Both the position numbers and the translations under genes were made by a program. Below, one piece after another: positions 25,433-34,060 of a DNA stretch of 64,000 nucleotides. Every line of letters starts with the position of its first letter. Position 1 is the first letter of the stretch. The notes beneath the pieces were generated by a model. That model did not search any database. It worked only from the letters and a program-made list of their open reading frames with translations, and was not told the origin of the DNA. The stretch comes from Limosilactobacillus kribbianus (GTDB taxonomy: Bacteria; Bacillota; Bacilli; Lactobacillales; Lactobacillaceae): positions 18,079 through 82,078 of the forward strand of contig NZ_JAOVYZ010000005.1 in NCBI RefSeq assembly GCF_026413145.1. The letters run 5' to 3'.

Positions 25433-25435
25433 ATC

Positions 25436-28117
25436 ATGAACAAACAACTCTACCAACTCAGTACGGACGAATTAAAGAACAAGTACCAGCTGGCAGACCT
25501 GACAGCCGGGCTGACCAGTGCCCAGGCACAAGCACGGCTGGCCCAGGACGGTCCCAACGTGCTGGAGGTCAAGACGACCCCCAAGTGGAAGATCTTTCTG
25601 CGCCAATTCAATAACATCGTGATCTACATCCTGCTAGCCGCTGCCGCACTGACGATCCTAATCGGCCACTACACCGACGCCATCGTCATCCTCGCCGTGG
25701 TGCTGCTCAACTCACTGATCGGCTACTTCCAGGAGACCAGTGCCGCCAACGCCCTGGCCAAGATCAAGGAGCTGATGGCGCCACGGGCAACTGTCTACCG
25801 TGACGGTGTTCGCCAGGACATCGACGCTAGCCAACTGGTAGCCGGCGACGTGGTCTTCCTCGAGGCGGGCGACAACGTTCCTGCCGACCTGCGGATCATT
25901 TCCGCCGACAACCTCCGCGTGGAGGAGTCGGCCCTGACCGGTGAGACCAATTCCGTTGCCAAAAGTTCCGCCGTCCTAGAAGCGGCTCAGGTCCCGCTGG
26001 CGGAACGGACCAACGTGGTCTACGCGTCCACCCTGGTGACTAGCGGGAGTGGAACCGGGATCGTCGTGGCCACGGCCGGGGCGACCGAAATCGGCAAGAT
26101 CTCCCAGGAGGTTGCCCACATCAAGCCGCAAAAGACGCCGCTGACCCGGGAAATCGACCGGGTCGGCAAGATCGTCTCCTACATCACGATCAGCGCTTCG
26201 GTCATCGTCTTCATCGTCGGCTTTGCCCTCCAGATCTACTCCCTGCCGGCCCTCGCCCTGGCGGTGGTCGCAATGCTGGTGGGTTCCATTCCGGAAGGGC
26301 TACCAGCCACGACCTCGGTGATCCTCGCCTTCGGGGTCAGCAAGATGGCCAAAAAGTACAAGACGATCATCAAGTCGATGCCGGCCGTCGAAACCCTCGG
26401 CTCAGTTGACGTGATCGCCACCGACAAGACCGGGACGCTGACTAAAAACGAGATGGCCGCCAGGGAGCTCTGGGTCGGTGACCGGCGAATTGACGTTACC
26501 GGAACCGGCTACGCACCCGCGGGCCAATTGCTCGACAACGGCCAGCCCGCGGAACTGACTCCTGAATTACAGCTCTTCGTCGAGGCCGGCTACCAGGCCA
26601 ACGACACCATTCTTACCGAAGAGGACGGCCGCTGGCACATCAACGGGGAGCCGACGGACGGTGCCTTCCTAACCCTCTACCACAAGGCCCACGGCGCCGC
26701 TTTCCAGTCGCCATACCAAAAACTGGACCTGCTGCCCTTCGACTCCGACTACCGCTACATCGCTGAGCTCGTCCACGACAGCCAGAGCGGCCAGCAGATG
26801 ATTTTCGTCAAGGGCTCGCCGGACAAGCTCTTTGAGATGGCTGCCAAAATGGATGCGACCTTTGACCTTGTCAAGTGGGAAAAGCGGGTCAACGCTTGGT
26901 CCAAGCAGGGGAAACGGGTCATCGCCGTCGGCTACCGGCCGGTGACTGGTACTCCCCTGAAGACGGTTGACCACGCGGACCTCTACCAGGGCATTCACCT
27001 GCTGGGCCTCGCCGCCCTCCAGGATGCCCCGCGCGAAGAGGTAATCGCTGCCCTGGAGAAGATGAACCGGGCCGGGGTGGCCGTCAAGATGATCACTGGG
27101 GACGACCCGCAGACCGCCCGGGCCATTGGGCAGCAGCTCGGCCTCACCAATGGCCCGATCCACGCCATCACTGGTGAACAGTGGGACCAATTGGCGCCAG
27201 CAGAACGGGGCACCGTGGCCATGAACACCCAGGTTTTTGCCCGGACAACCCCGCAGAACAAGCTCGAGATCATCGAAGCCCTGCAGGAAGGTCAGCAGAT
27301 CACGGCGATGGTCGGTGACGGGGTGAACGATGCCCCCGCCCTAAAACGCGCCGACATCGGGATCGCGATGGGGATCAAAGGGAGCGACGTTGCCAAGGAC
27401 GCGGCGGATATGGTCTTAGGCGACGATAACTTTGCGACGATGGCCGCCGTGATCAAGGAGGGGCGGCGCATCTACGACAACATTAAAAAGAGCATCCTCT
27501 TCCTTCTGCCGACCTCGTTCTCCGAAGGGCTGGTCGTCGCCTTCTCCATCCTGACCGGCCAGGAGGTGCCACTACTGCCGGTCCAGCTGCTGTGGATCAA
27601 CCTGATCGCGGCAATTACCATCCAGTTCGCCTTCGTCTTCGAACGGGCGGCGGACGGGATCATGAGCCGGGCACCACGCCCCGTCAACCAGCGCCTGATG
27701 GACCGCCACGACCTGGTGCAGATGGGCTACGTTTCGGCACTGATCGCCGTCTTCTCGCTCGTCGGCTACCACTGGTTCGTGGGCGCCGGCGCCAGTCCGC
27801 TCAACGCCACGACAATGATGATCAACACAATCGTCATCTCCAAGGTCTTCTACTTCTTCAGCATCCGGACCGACCAACCGGGGCTCGGTCAGCTGAGGAC
27901 GATCAGCACGAAGGCCTGGGGCGTGATCGCTCTGATGATCTTCTTCCAGTTGGCCCTGACCTACCTGCCGTTCATGCAGGAGACCTTCCACGTAACGGCA
28001 ATCAGCCCGCTGGAATGGCTGGCGGTCATCGGTATTTCCGCTCTGATCATGCTCTGCACGGAGTTTGACAAGGGCATTCACAACCGCCGCCAGCGGATGG
28101 CCGTCGTTAAAAATTAA
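25436..28117 (+). CDS. cation-translocating P-type ATPase, divergent P2-like
   Basis: An 893-residue P-type ATPase. Actuator TGET is near residue 168, the M4 motif PEGLPATTS near 285, the phosphorylation site DKTGTLT at about 330, and the hinge MVGDGVNDAPALK near 620. Ten membrane helices fit a P2 layout with cation N- and C-domains. The M4 glutamate is present, but M6 reads NLIAAITIQFAFVFE, lacking the aspartate that calcium pumps have in NLVTD or NLIMD. So the usual calcium-ATPase label is doubtful. Likely role: cation export or homeostasis at the membrane. AAGGTGA precedes the ATG. Confidence 0.85.
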   Translation: MNKQLYQLSTDELKNKYQLADLTAGLTSAQAQARLAQDGPNVLEVKTTPKWKIFLRQFNNIVIYILLAAAALTILIGHYTDAIVILAVVLLNSLIGYFQETSAANALAKIKELMAPRATVYRDGVRQDIDASQLVAGDVVFLEAGDNVPADLRIISADNLRVEESALTGETNSVAKSSAVLEAAQVPLAERTNVVYASTLVTSGSGTGIVVATAGATEIGKISQEVAHIKPQKTPLTREIDRVGKIVSYITISASVIVFIVGFALQIYSLPALALAVVAMLVGSIPEGLPATTSVILAFGVSKMAKKYKTIIKSMPAVETLGSVDVIATDKTGTLTKNEMAARELWVGDRRIDVTGTGYAPAGQLLDNGQPAELTPELQLFVEAGYQANDTILTEEDGRWHINGEPTDGAFLTLYHKAHGAAFQSPYQKLDLLPFDSDYRYIAELVHDSQSGQQMIFVKGSPDKLFEMAAKMDATFDLVKWEKRVNAWSKQGKRVIAVGYRPVTGTPLKTVDHADLYQGIHLLGLAALQDAPREEVIAALEKMNRAGVAVKMITGDDPQTARAIGQQLGLTNGPIHAITGEQWDQLAPAERGTVAMNTQVFARTTPQNKLEIIEALQEGQQITAMVGDGVNDAPALKRADIGIAMGIKGSDVAKDAADMVLGDDNFATMAAVIKEGRRIYDNIKKSILFLLPTSFSEGLVVAFSILTGQEVPLLPVQLLWINLIAAITIQFAFVFERAADGIMSRAPRPVNQRLMDRHDLVQMGYVSALIAVFSLVGYHWFVGAGASPLNATTMMINTIVISKVFYFFSIRTDQPGLGQLRTISTKAWGVIALMIFFQLALTYLPFMQETFHVTAISPLEWLAVIGISALIMLCTEFDKGIHNRRQRMAVVKN

Positions 28118-28126
28118 TAAACACAA

Positions 28127-28171
28127 CGTGGCGACTCAGGACCTTGAGGACTTGAGTCGCCACGCTTTTTT
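28127..28171 (+). terminator. terminator of the P-type ATPase gene
   Basis: CGTGGCGACTCA (28127-28138) pairs with TGAGTCGCCACG (28153-28164), followed by six T. Confidence 0.85.
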
Positions 28172-28214
28172 GCTAAAATTGTCGGTATAAGTTGGATGAA
28201 AGGATCCTATTACC

Positions 28215-28859
28215 ATGACAGAACAGATAGAAAACTTTATTTTCGACATCGATGGCACCCTGATCGACACCTTCGACATGTACATGCCACCGATGATCAA
28301 GCTGCTGCGCGAACACGGCTACCCGGTTGCCCCCGAAGACGAACAGGCGGTCATGCGCAAGCTTTTCGGTATCACCGGCGCCGACGCCCTGCGGATCTAC
28401 GGGGTCAAGGAGGAGGACGTCGCCCCGATGGTCAAAGAATGGTTTCAGCTCTCCTACCAGCGTGAGGACCGGGTGACGGTGCTCGCCGGCATCCCGGCGG
28501 CACTACAGGGGCTCAACGCTGAAGGGCGCAACCTGGCCGTGGCCACCTCCAAGGTCCAGGACGAATACGAGCACTTCCGGCATAAATTTTCCTTCGCCAA
28601 GCTCTTCGACGTGGCAATCACCGAGAAAGACACTGTCAAGCACAAGCCCGACCCAGATCCCATCCTGGCGGCGATGGAGGAAATGGGGATCACCGACCCG
28701 GCGCGGACCGTTTACGTGGGCGACACGATCAATGACCTCAAGGCCGCCAAGGCAGCCGGGGTCAAGTCCGCCGCGGCCCTCTACGGCTCGGCCAACCCGG
28801 CTTCCATCATGGGTGCCGACTTCCTGCTGCACGAGCCGGCCGACCTATTGAAAATTTAG
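28215..28859 (+). CDS. HAD family phosphatase (PpaX/Gph-like)
   Basis: A 214-residue HAD-superfamily hydrolase with a class I helical cap. Motif I is FDIDGTLID with the nucleophile D11 and D13. Motif II is in VATSK near 115, and motif IV is VYVGDTINDLKAAKAAG near 175. This layout is shared by phosphoglycolate phosphatase and pyrophosphatase PpaX; the physiological substrate cannot be decided. It has its own ribosome binding site (AAAGGA) and a terminator on each side, so it is monocistronic. Confidence 0.85.
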   Translation: MTEQIENFIFDIDGTLIDTFDMYMPPMIKLLREHGYPVAPEDEQAVMRKLFGITGADALRIYGVKEEDVAPMVKEWFQLSYQREDRVTVLAGIPAALQGLNAEGRNLAVATSKVQDEYEHFRHKFSFAKLFDVAITEKDTVKHKPDPDPILAAMEEMGITDPARTVYVGDTINDLKAAKAAGVKSAAALYGSANPASIMGADFLLHEPADLLKI

Positions 28860-28867
28860 TGAATTGA

Positions 28868-28913
28868 AAAACGCCTCGTAAGCAAGCTCGAGTTGCCAGC
28901 GAGACGTTTTTTT
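28868..28913. terminator. terminator between HAD and nrnB-like genes
   Basis: AAACGCCTCG pairs with CGAGACGTTT (one mismatch) around a long loop, followed by T7, between convergent genes. Confidence 0.7.
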
Positions 28914-28919
28914 GATTGG

Positions 28920-30002
28920 CTACTTGTTTTTCCCAAATAGTGCTGCCATCTTGGCTGCCACTTCCGGATCAAGGTTGTCCGCCAGGGTGCTTTCTTCCTG
29001 GTGATCCTCCTCCTGACGGTTCTTCACCGTCTGGGTCAGATCGTCAATCACGGCCTGCTCACCGACCTTGACCGGGTTGACCGTCAGCCGGCCGCCCGCC
29101 GCATCGGCATGGCCGCCACCGTTAAAATACTGCTCGGCAAACTTGGCCACGTCCAGCTTGCCGTTGCTGCGCAGGGAAACGCTGACCGGGCTGACCACCA
29201 GCGCGGCGTCGATGTCCGGGTTTTGTTCCAGTAATTCGTGGGCAATCTCGGACTTGTAATCGTCGGCGTAGACCACCCCGAACTGGTGGCCGGCAATCTT
29301 CGTCTTGAGCATGTCCTTGAGGTGGCTCTTGAGGTACTTGGCCCGCCGCTCGTTGAGGGTGTGGATCAGCAGCTGATTATCCTGCCGGTACTGGTCCCAG
29401 CCGGCCGCCAGCACGCCCTCAACGAAGGAGGCCGAGTCCTGGAGCGGGTAGAACCAGAAGAGCTGATCGAGGTCATCAGCCGCCCGGCGCTCCGTTTCGG
29501 CCATGTCGGGATCATTTTGCCAGTCCCAGGTGTCGTACGCTCGGATCAACTCGACTAGGTAGGCCAAGTCCCGCCGCCGCTGCTCGCTCAGGTCGGTAAA
29601 GTGCGGCTGGGTCTGCAGCCAGTCCCAAACCAGGCTGGCCGCGCTCGGGTTGACGTCCGGATTGGCCGGGGTAATGCTGTTGGCTGCGTACTTGTTCCGC
29701 TGGGCCTCCTCGCTCTCGTGGTGGTCAAACACCAGCCAGTGGTTGGCAAAATTGTCGTTGAGCTGCTGGAAGGTGTAGTCGCTGTCCGGAGTCATGTCCA
29801 TGATGTAGACATCGGTGAAGCGACTGGCTTCGGGAGTGCGCATCCAGCGGGCAAATTCGTCATCAATCCGGCCGGCCCCGCAGTTGGTCATGTCGAAGTC
29901 GGTATCGTCAAACATCGTCGGCTGAACTGCCTTGAGGAGCAGCGGGGCCCCGAAGCCGTCCAGGTCATTGTGGGAAAATAGTTTAATCGTTCGTTTTGCC
30001 AT
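28920..30002 (-). CDS. DHH family phosphoesterase, NrnB-like oligoribonuclease
   Basis: A 360-residue DHH/DHHA1 phosphodiesterase. The first metal motif is SHNDLDGFG (D13, D15), the namesake motif is FDHHES (D93-H95), and the DHHA1 domain has FNGGGHADAAGG near 297. This combination matches the NrnB group, which degrades short oligonucleotides or cyclic-nucleotide breakdown products such as pApA or pGpG in the cytoplasm. A long acidic C-terminal tail follows. GAGGCGAG precedes the ATG. It stands alone between a convergent HAD gene and a divergent DUF2325 gene. Confidence 0.85.
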   Translation of the reverse strand: MAKRTIKLFSHNDLDGFGAPLLLKAVQPTMFDDTDFDMTNCGAGRIDDEFARWMRTPEASRFTDVYIMDMTPDSDYTFQQLNDNFANHWLVFDHHESEEAQRNKYAANSITPANPDVNPSAASLVWDWLQTQPHFTDLSEQRRRDLAYLVELIRAYDTWDWQNDPDMAETERRAADDLDQLFWFYPLQDSASFVEGVLAAGWDQYRQDNQLLIHTLNERRAKYLKSHLKDMLKTKIAGHQFGVVYADDYKSEIAHELLEQNPDIDAALVVSPVSVSLRSNGKLDVAKFAEQYFNGGGHADAAGGRLTVNPVKVGEQAVIDDLTQTVKNRQEEDHQEESTLADNLDPEVAAKMAALFGKNK

Positions 30003-30144
30003 CTTGTACTCGCCTCGTCTTGATTAATCGTTACTACCGACCATTATACTAGATTTTTCTCCCCAATCGGTGACCTTTCCAACTGACAGCGAACCGGGTT
30101 GTTGTTATCATGGAAGTAGTGACATTAGGAAAGGAACGAATACT

Positions 30145-31401
30145 ATGCGAATCTATGATTACCGGCAAGATTTGATCGACTTGCTTCAAAATACCGGTGA
30201 CGACCCGCGCAGCCTCCAGCAGACCCTGCGCAGCCTCACCACGATCATCAATATTCTCAACCACTACGACGACGGGGCGCCCGAAAAAGACAGCGCACCA
30301 GTCAAGCGGCACCATTACCAGACCCACACCCGGCACGAGCAGCCGATGTCCCCGGCGGCCCGCCACACCCTGCGCTCCCTTTTGACCGGCCCGTCCAGTG
30401 CTGAAGCCAGGCCGGCAGCCAACCGGCCGGCCCAGAGTAACGTGATCAGCCGACCAACACCGGTTGAACCCGAAGCACCCAAGGAAAGCAGCCAGGAGGA
30501 ACGGCTGGCCGCCGATAACCTCTACCTGGTTCACCGGAAGCTCAGCGGGGCCGAGATCAACCACCGTTACTATTCCGAGGCCATCCTGCACCACCTCCAC
30601 TTCCCGATTGAGGACGGTGACGTGGTTGAGCTGGACACACAGCAACAGGTCCGCGGCCTGCCGGCAATTCGCCGGGTCACCAGCGACCGGATCGACGATT
30701 ACGAGCCGACCAAGATCAGCGTGATCGAGTACGCCGAATTGAAGAGCGTTCCTGGCTCCGACGTCCTTCAGATCGCCAGCACGATGAAGGGCGATTCGCT
30801 CCTCGACCAGGCACCGGCCAACACCGTCGTGATCGACCCGTTCAAGTACCCGGGCCGCGACCTGAAGCCGGGGATGGTGATTGACTTTGCCTACTACGAC
30901 CGCGGCAACGGGCTCAAGGACGCCAGCGAAGGCAGCATTCGCTGGATCCACGAGAAGCAGGACTACGACACCACCAAACAGCCAGCCAAGCCAAAGCAGG
31001 TCAAGAAGGTCACCAACACCCGGCACGACTACGAAAAGAAGCTCGACTACGACCTCAAGCAGCGGACCGTCCTGGTCATCACCGGCGTCCGTGACAAGGT
31101 CCAGGGTCTCAAGCCGGTGATTGCCAAGCACCACGGGGTCTTCCACGGCCTCGATGCCTCGGCAGAGGAGAACGTCTCTTCCAGCAAGCTCAAGCGGGAG
31201 ATCCGTGACGCCGACTTCGTAATCGTCTGCATCGACGCCATCCACCACCGGATCAGCCAGCTGGCCAACCACCATGCCAAGCGCTACGAGAAGCCGCTAG
31301 CAATTGCCAATGTGACCTCCAACACGGCCGTCGAGCGAGCAGTCGGCCGGGCTTTGAACGGCGATCCGGCATACGCGGTTTCCAGTGAAAAGATTGATTA
31401 G
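30145..31401 (+). CDS. DUF2325 domain-containing protein
   Basis: A 418-residue soluble protein. Its last 90 residues (VLVITGVRDKVQGLKPVIAK through DADFVIVCIDAIHH) form a DUF2325 domain, which has a Rossmann-like look. The N-terminal 120 residues are poorly conserved, rich in Pro, Ser and Ala and probably partly disordered. Function is unknown; I do not infer one. The frame opens at 30070, but AAAGGAACG fixes the ATG at 30145. It ends 48 nt before the promoter of the brnQ T-box leader. Confidence 0.75.
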   Translation: MRIYDYRQDLIDLLQNTGDDPRSLQQTLRSLTTIINILNHYDDGAPEKDSAPVKRHHYQTHTRHEQPMSPAARHTLRSLLTGPSSAEARPAANRPAQSNVISRPTPVEPEAPKESSQEERLAADNLYLVHRKLSGAEINHRYYSEAILHHLHFPIEDGDVVELDTQQQVRGLPAIRRVTSDRIDDYEPTKISVIEYAELKSVPGSDVLQIASTMKGDSLLDQAPANTVVIDPFKYPGRDLKPGMVIDFAYYDRGNGLKDASEGSIRWIHEKQDYDTTKQPAKPKQVKKVTNTRHDYEKKLDYDLKQRTVLVITGVRDKVQGLKPVIAKHHGVFHGLDASAEENVSSSKLKREIRDADFVIVCIDAIHHRISQLANHHAKRYEKPLAIANVTSNTAVERAVGRALNGDPAYAVSSEKID

Positions 31402-31424
31402 CTTAAATAAAATTAAGATATTTC

Positions 31425-31452
31425 TTGACTTTTATTAAAAAAAGCTTAGAAT
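31425..31452 (+). promoter_or_regulatory. promoter of the brnQ T-box leader
   Basis: TTGACT (31425-31430), a 16-nt spacer and TAGAAT (31447-31452). Confidence 0.75.
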
Positions 31453-31458
31453 ATGAAT

Positions 31459-31745
31459 CAACAATTTAATTATTCGATCGCAATGAGAAAGAAGAGTAGG
31501 TTGAATCGACCACGACAGCGAATCCCGTTTGGTGTGAGGGGACGGTGAGTTCGACCAATTGAAAATCACTTTCGAGTCCGGAGCTTAAGTCCAGTAAGTT
31601 CCGGTGGGAGCACCCATTATCGTGCCAGCGTATCGCCTGCGGGCCGTACGTGAAGGTCTTGTCCACCGTGACGAGACGAAGATAGGGTGGTACCACGCTC
31701 AGGCGTCCCTTAACCAATTAATTTTGGTTAAGGGACTTTTTTGTT
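31459..31745 (+). ncRNA. T-box riboswitch, probably isoleucine-specific
   Basis: The T-box core AGGGTGGTACCACG lies at 31684-31697, and the terminator GTCCCTTAACCAA pairs with TTGGTTAAGGGAC before T6 (31705-31742). The Stem I region carries a GAAA-ATC-A segment at 31561-31568, so the specifier codon is probably ATC (Ile) at 31565-31567. Uncharged cognate tRNA would stabilise the antiterminator and turn on brnQ. The specifier assignment is inferred from motif position, not from a full fold. Confidence 0.92.
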
Positions 31746-31793
31746 GGGATCGGCGCAATTATTTTTAATTTTATCCTGAGGAGGAGTATTTTC

Positions 31794-33173
31794 ATGCAAG
31801 ATCTCACATCACGCAAATTAACGTGGAAACAATATTTGGTCGTCGCCTCGTTGCTATTTGGCCTGTTCTTCGGTGCCGGAAACCTGATTTTCCCCCTGCA
31901 CCTGGGTCAGCTCGCCGGGGCGCACTGGGGCACCGCGGCGGTCGGCTTCCTGCTGACCGGGGTGCTGCTGCCGCTGCTGTCGGTACTCGCCGTAGCCGTC
32001 ACCCGGGCTGAGGGGGTCTACGACATTGGGCGACCGCTCGGCGCCGTCTTCGCCCTGGTCTTCATGGTCTTAATCCACGCCACCATCGGTCCCCTCTTCG
32101 GGACGCCGCGGACCGCGACCGTTTCCTTTACGGTCGGGGTGGCACCATTCCTGCCTAAGCGGTACGAATCCGTTGTCCTCTTCGTCTTCTCGGCCCTCTT
32201 TTTCCTGGCGGCCTTCGCCTTTTCCTACCGTGAAAACAGCATCCTGGCCAATGTCGGCAAGGTCCTGAATCCCGTTTTCCTGGCGCTCTTGTTCCTGGTC
32301 TTTGTCGTTGCCTTTGCCAACCCGCTGGGTAATCCGGCCACCGCACCCGTTACCAGCGCTTACACCCACAGTGCCCTTTCCAACGGCTTCCTGGAAGGCT
32401 ACAACACGATGGACGCCCTGGCTGGCCTGGCCTTTGGGGTGACCGTCGTCACTGCCGTCCGCTCCATGGGGCAGCGCCGGGCGAGTGACGTTTCCAAGGT
32501 CGTTGCTAAGTCCGGGGTCCTGGCCGTTTCCGCCATTGCCGTTATCTACCTGCTGCTGATCGTTCTCGGTGCCATGTCACTCGGTCGCTTCAAGGTTTCC
32601 GCTGACGGTGGGGTGGCTTTCAACCAGCTGGTTAACGCCTACGCCGGGGCCTTTGGTCAGATCGTCCTCGCCTTCCTGCTCACCGTCACCTGCCTGACGA
32701 CCGCCGTTGGTCTGGTCGCCGCCTTTGCCCAGGACTTCCACAAGCACTTCCCGAAGGTTTCTTACCACACCTGGCTGGCCCTCTCCTGCCTGGCCTCGTT
32801 CTTAACCGCCAACTTCGGGCTCGACACGATCATCTCCTGGTCCACGCCAATGCTGATGTTCCTCTACCCACTGGCAATGGTTCTGATCCTCTTGTCCGTC
32901 ACCTCACCGCTCTTCCAGCGCGACGGGGCCGTCTACTTCTTCGTCGTCCTCTTCACCGTTGTGCCGGCCCTGGGTGACATGGTGGTTGCCTTCCCCGCCG
33001 TCGTCAGCCAAAGCCACTTTGGCCTGATGGTGGCCGCTTGGCGGAGCCACCTGCCACTGGCCAGCATGGGGTTGTCCTGGCTGGTCCCGGCCCTCGTTGG
33101 TCTGGCGGTCGGCTTACTCTACCACTGGTTCAAGCCAGCCGGCGCCGTTTCCACCAAGACAGAGCTCAACTAA
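31794..33173 (+). CDS. brnQ: branched-chain amino acid transporter BrnQ
   Basis: A 459-residue, 12-helix LIVCS-family carrier that imports leucine, isoleucine and valine with Na+ or H+. The N terminus is diagnostic: LFGLFFGAGNLIFPLHLGQLAG, followed by FLLTGVLLPLLSVLAVA and GPLFGTPRTATVSF. GAGGAGGAG precedes the ATG. Expression is governed by the upstream T-box leader, matching a branched-chain substrate. The gene ends in a strong terminator, after which lies repeat copy C. Confidence 0.95.
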   Translation: MQDLTSRKLTWKQYLVVASLLFGLFFGAGNLIFPLHLGQLAGAHWGTAAVGFLLTGVLLPLLSVLAVAVTRAEGVYDIGRPLGAVFALVFMVLIHATIGPLFGTPRTATVSFTVGVAPFLPKRYESVVLFVFSALFFLAAFAFSYRENSILANVGKVLNPVFLALLFLVFVVAFANPLGNPATAPVTSAYTHSALSNGFLEGYNTMDALAGLAFGVTVVTAVRSMGQRRASDVSKVVAKSGVLAVSAIAVIYLLLIVLGAMSLGRFKVSADGGVAFNQLVNAYAGAFGQIVLAFLLTVTCLTTAVGLVAAFAQDFHKHFPKVSYHTWLALSCLASFLTANFGLDTIISWSTPMLMFLYPLAMVLILLSVTSPLFQRDGAVYFFVVLFTVVPALGDMVVAFPAVVSQSHFGLMVAAWRSHLPLASMGLSWLVPALVGLAVGLLYHWFKPAGAVSTKTELN

Positions 33174-33194
33174 CACTTAACTTTTTCAGCCATT

Positions 33195-33234
33195 AAAAAA
33201 CGGGATCGTCTCAACCGAGGCGGTCCCGTTTTTT
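33195..33234 (+). terminator. brnQ terminator
   Basis: AAAAAACGGGA pairs with TCCCGTTTTTT. The inner stem uses U-G pairs that exist only in the plus-strand RNA, so it belongs to brnQ. Confidence 0.85.
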
Positions 33235-33242
33235 GATTAATT

Positions 33243-33363
33243 AGATAACGTGGAAAACAACCGTGGGGCTAGTGTCTAACTACGGACGAAAGCCGACGCC
33301 TTCAGCGCCGACTCCCGCCCTAGGTTAGCCATACGCCCCACTCTGATGGTTGTTTCCCACTCA
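33243..33363 (-). repeat. structured intergenic repeat, copy C
   Basis: On the minus strand it starts 3 nt after the TGA of the glucosaminidase gene. The central hairpin arms are 33284-33299 and 33305-33320: 16 pairs, five of them wobble, all compatible with minus-strand RNA. The outer stem 33250-33262 pairs with 33348-33360 over 13 bp with one G-U. GTGGGGC pairs with GCCCCAC. Confidence 0.88.
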
Positions 33364-33366
33364 TTT

Positions 33367-33957
33367 TCAGTCATACTTATCCAAATTAAACTTCTGAATC
33401 GCGTAAATCAGCTTGCTGGCGTAGTCCGGATCGGTCGCGTAGCCGTTCTTCTGCAGTGCGTAGGCCGCCTCGCGGTAGTTTTTGGCCTTCTGGACGCTAC
33501 GGAAACGCTTGTGGTTGTCCGCCGTCCCGTTGACGATCAGCAGGGTGTGGGCCTTAATCGAGGCCGCCCAGCTGTTGTAAACCTGGAAGTACTGCTTGAC
33601 CTGCTTGTTCTTTCCGTTGATGTTTTCGGTCGTGTACATCCGCACCCGGTTGTGCTTGCTATTGGCCTTGATGCCGAAGAGGTTGTTGTACTTGTAGGCA
33701 AGCTTACTGCGGCCCCAGTTGGATTCGATGCCGGCCTGGGCAATCGTGATGCTGGCCGGGATGTGGTACTTCTTTTGTTCCCGCTGGGCCGCCGGGGCAA
33801 TCTGCTTGATGAATTTGCTGACCGTGATGTCCTTGGGATGGGTCTGCCGCTGGGGCTTGGTCGTCTTGTGCTGCGACGAGACGATGCCAAAGACCGCCGC
33901 CGCAATTAGCACCACGACGAGCAGGCTCCCGATAATGATCTGCCATTTTTTCTTCAT
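33367..33957 (-). CDS. N-acetylglucosaminidase domain protein (GH73)
   Basis: A 196-residue secreted or membrane-anchored autolysin. An N-terminal signal/anchor helix (residues 5-26) is followed by a GH73 domain from about residue 45 to the end. The general acid is E78 in AQAGIESNWGRS, followed by the family motif YKYNNLFGIKA and later VYNSWAASIKAHT. It cleaves glycan strands of peptidoglycan. There are no extra cell-wall-binding domains, so it is a minimal enzyme. The structured repeat copy C follows its stop codon at once. Confidence 0.88.
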   Translation of the reverse strand: MKKKWQIIIGSLLVVVLIAAAVFGIVSSQHKTTKPQRQTHPKDITVSKFIKQIAPAAQREQKKYHIPASITIAQAGIESNWGRSKLAYKYNNLFGIKANSKHNRVRMYTTENINGKNKQVKQYFQVYNSWAASIKAHTLLIVNGTADNHKRFRSVQKAKNYREAAYALQKNGYATDPDYASKLIYAIQKFNLDKYD

Positions 33958-34012
33958 ATTCTCACTTCCCCCTCATCTTGGTGGTTGTCCACCATTATAG
34001 GGGGTGGACAAA

Positions 34013-34053
34013 TAAAAAAGCGAAGGTTTCGCTCAATCTTCAGGAAATCTTCG
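34013..34053 (-). terminator. terminator of the CmpB-like gene
   Basis: An imperfect 10-bp stem (34021-34030 with 34044-34053) is followed on the minus strand by a T6 run. Confidence 0.65.
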
Positions 34054-34060
34054 TTTTTAT

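Noticed and set aside
25231..25435. A metal riboswitch (Mn2+ yybP-ykoY or Mg2+) in the leader of the P-type ATPase.
   Set aside because: I looked for the conserved segments of these classes and did not find them; only a possible leader ORF remains.
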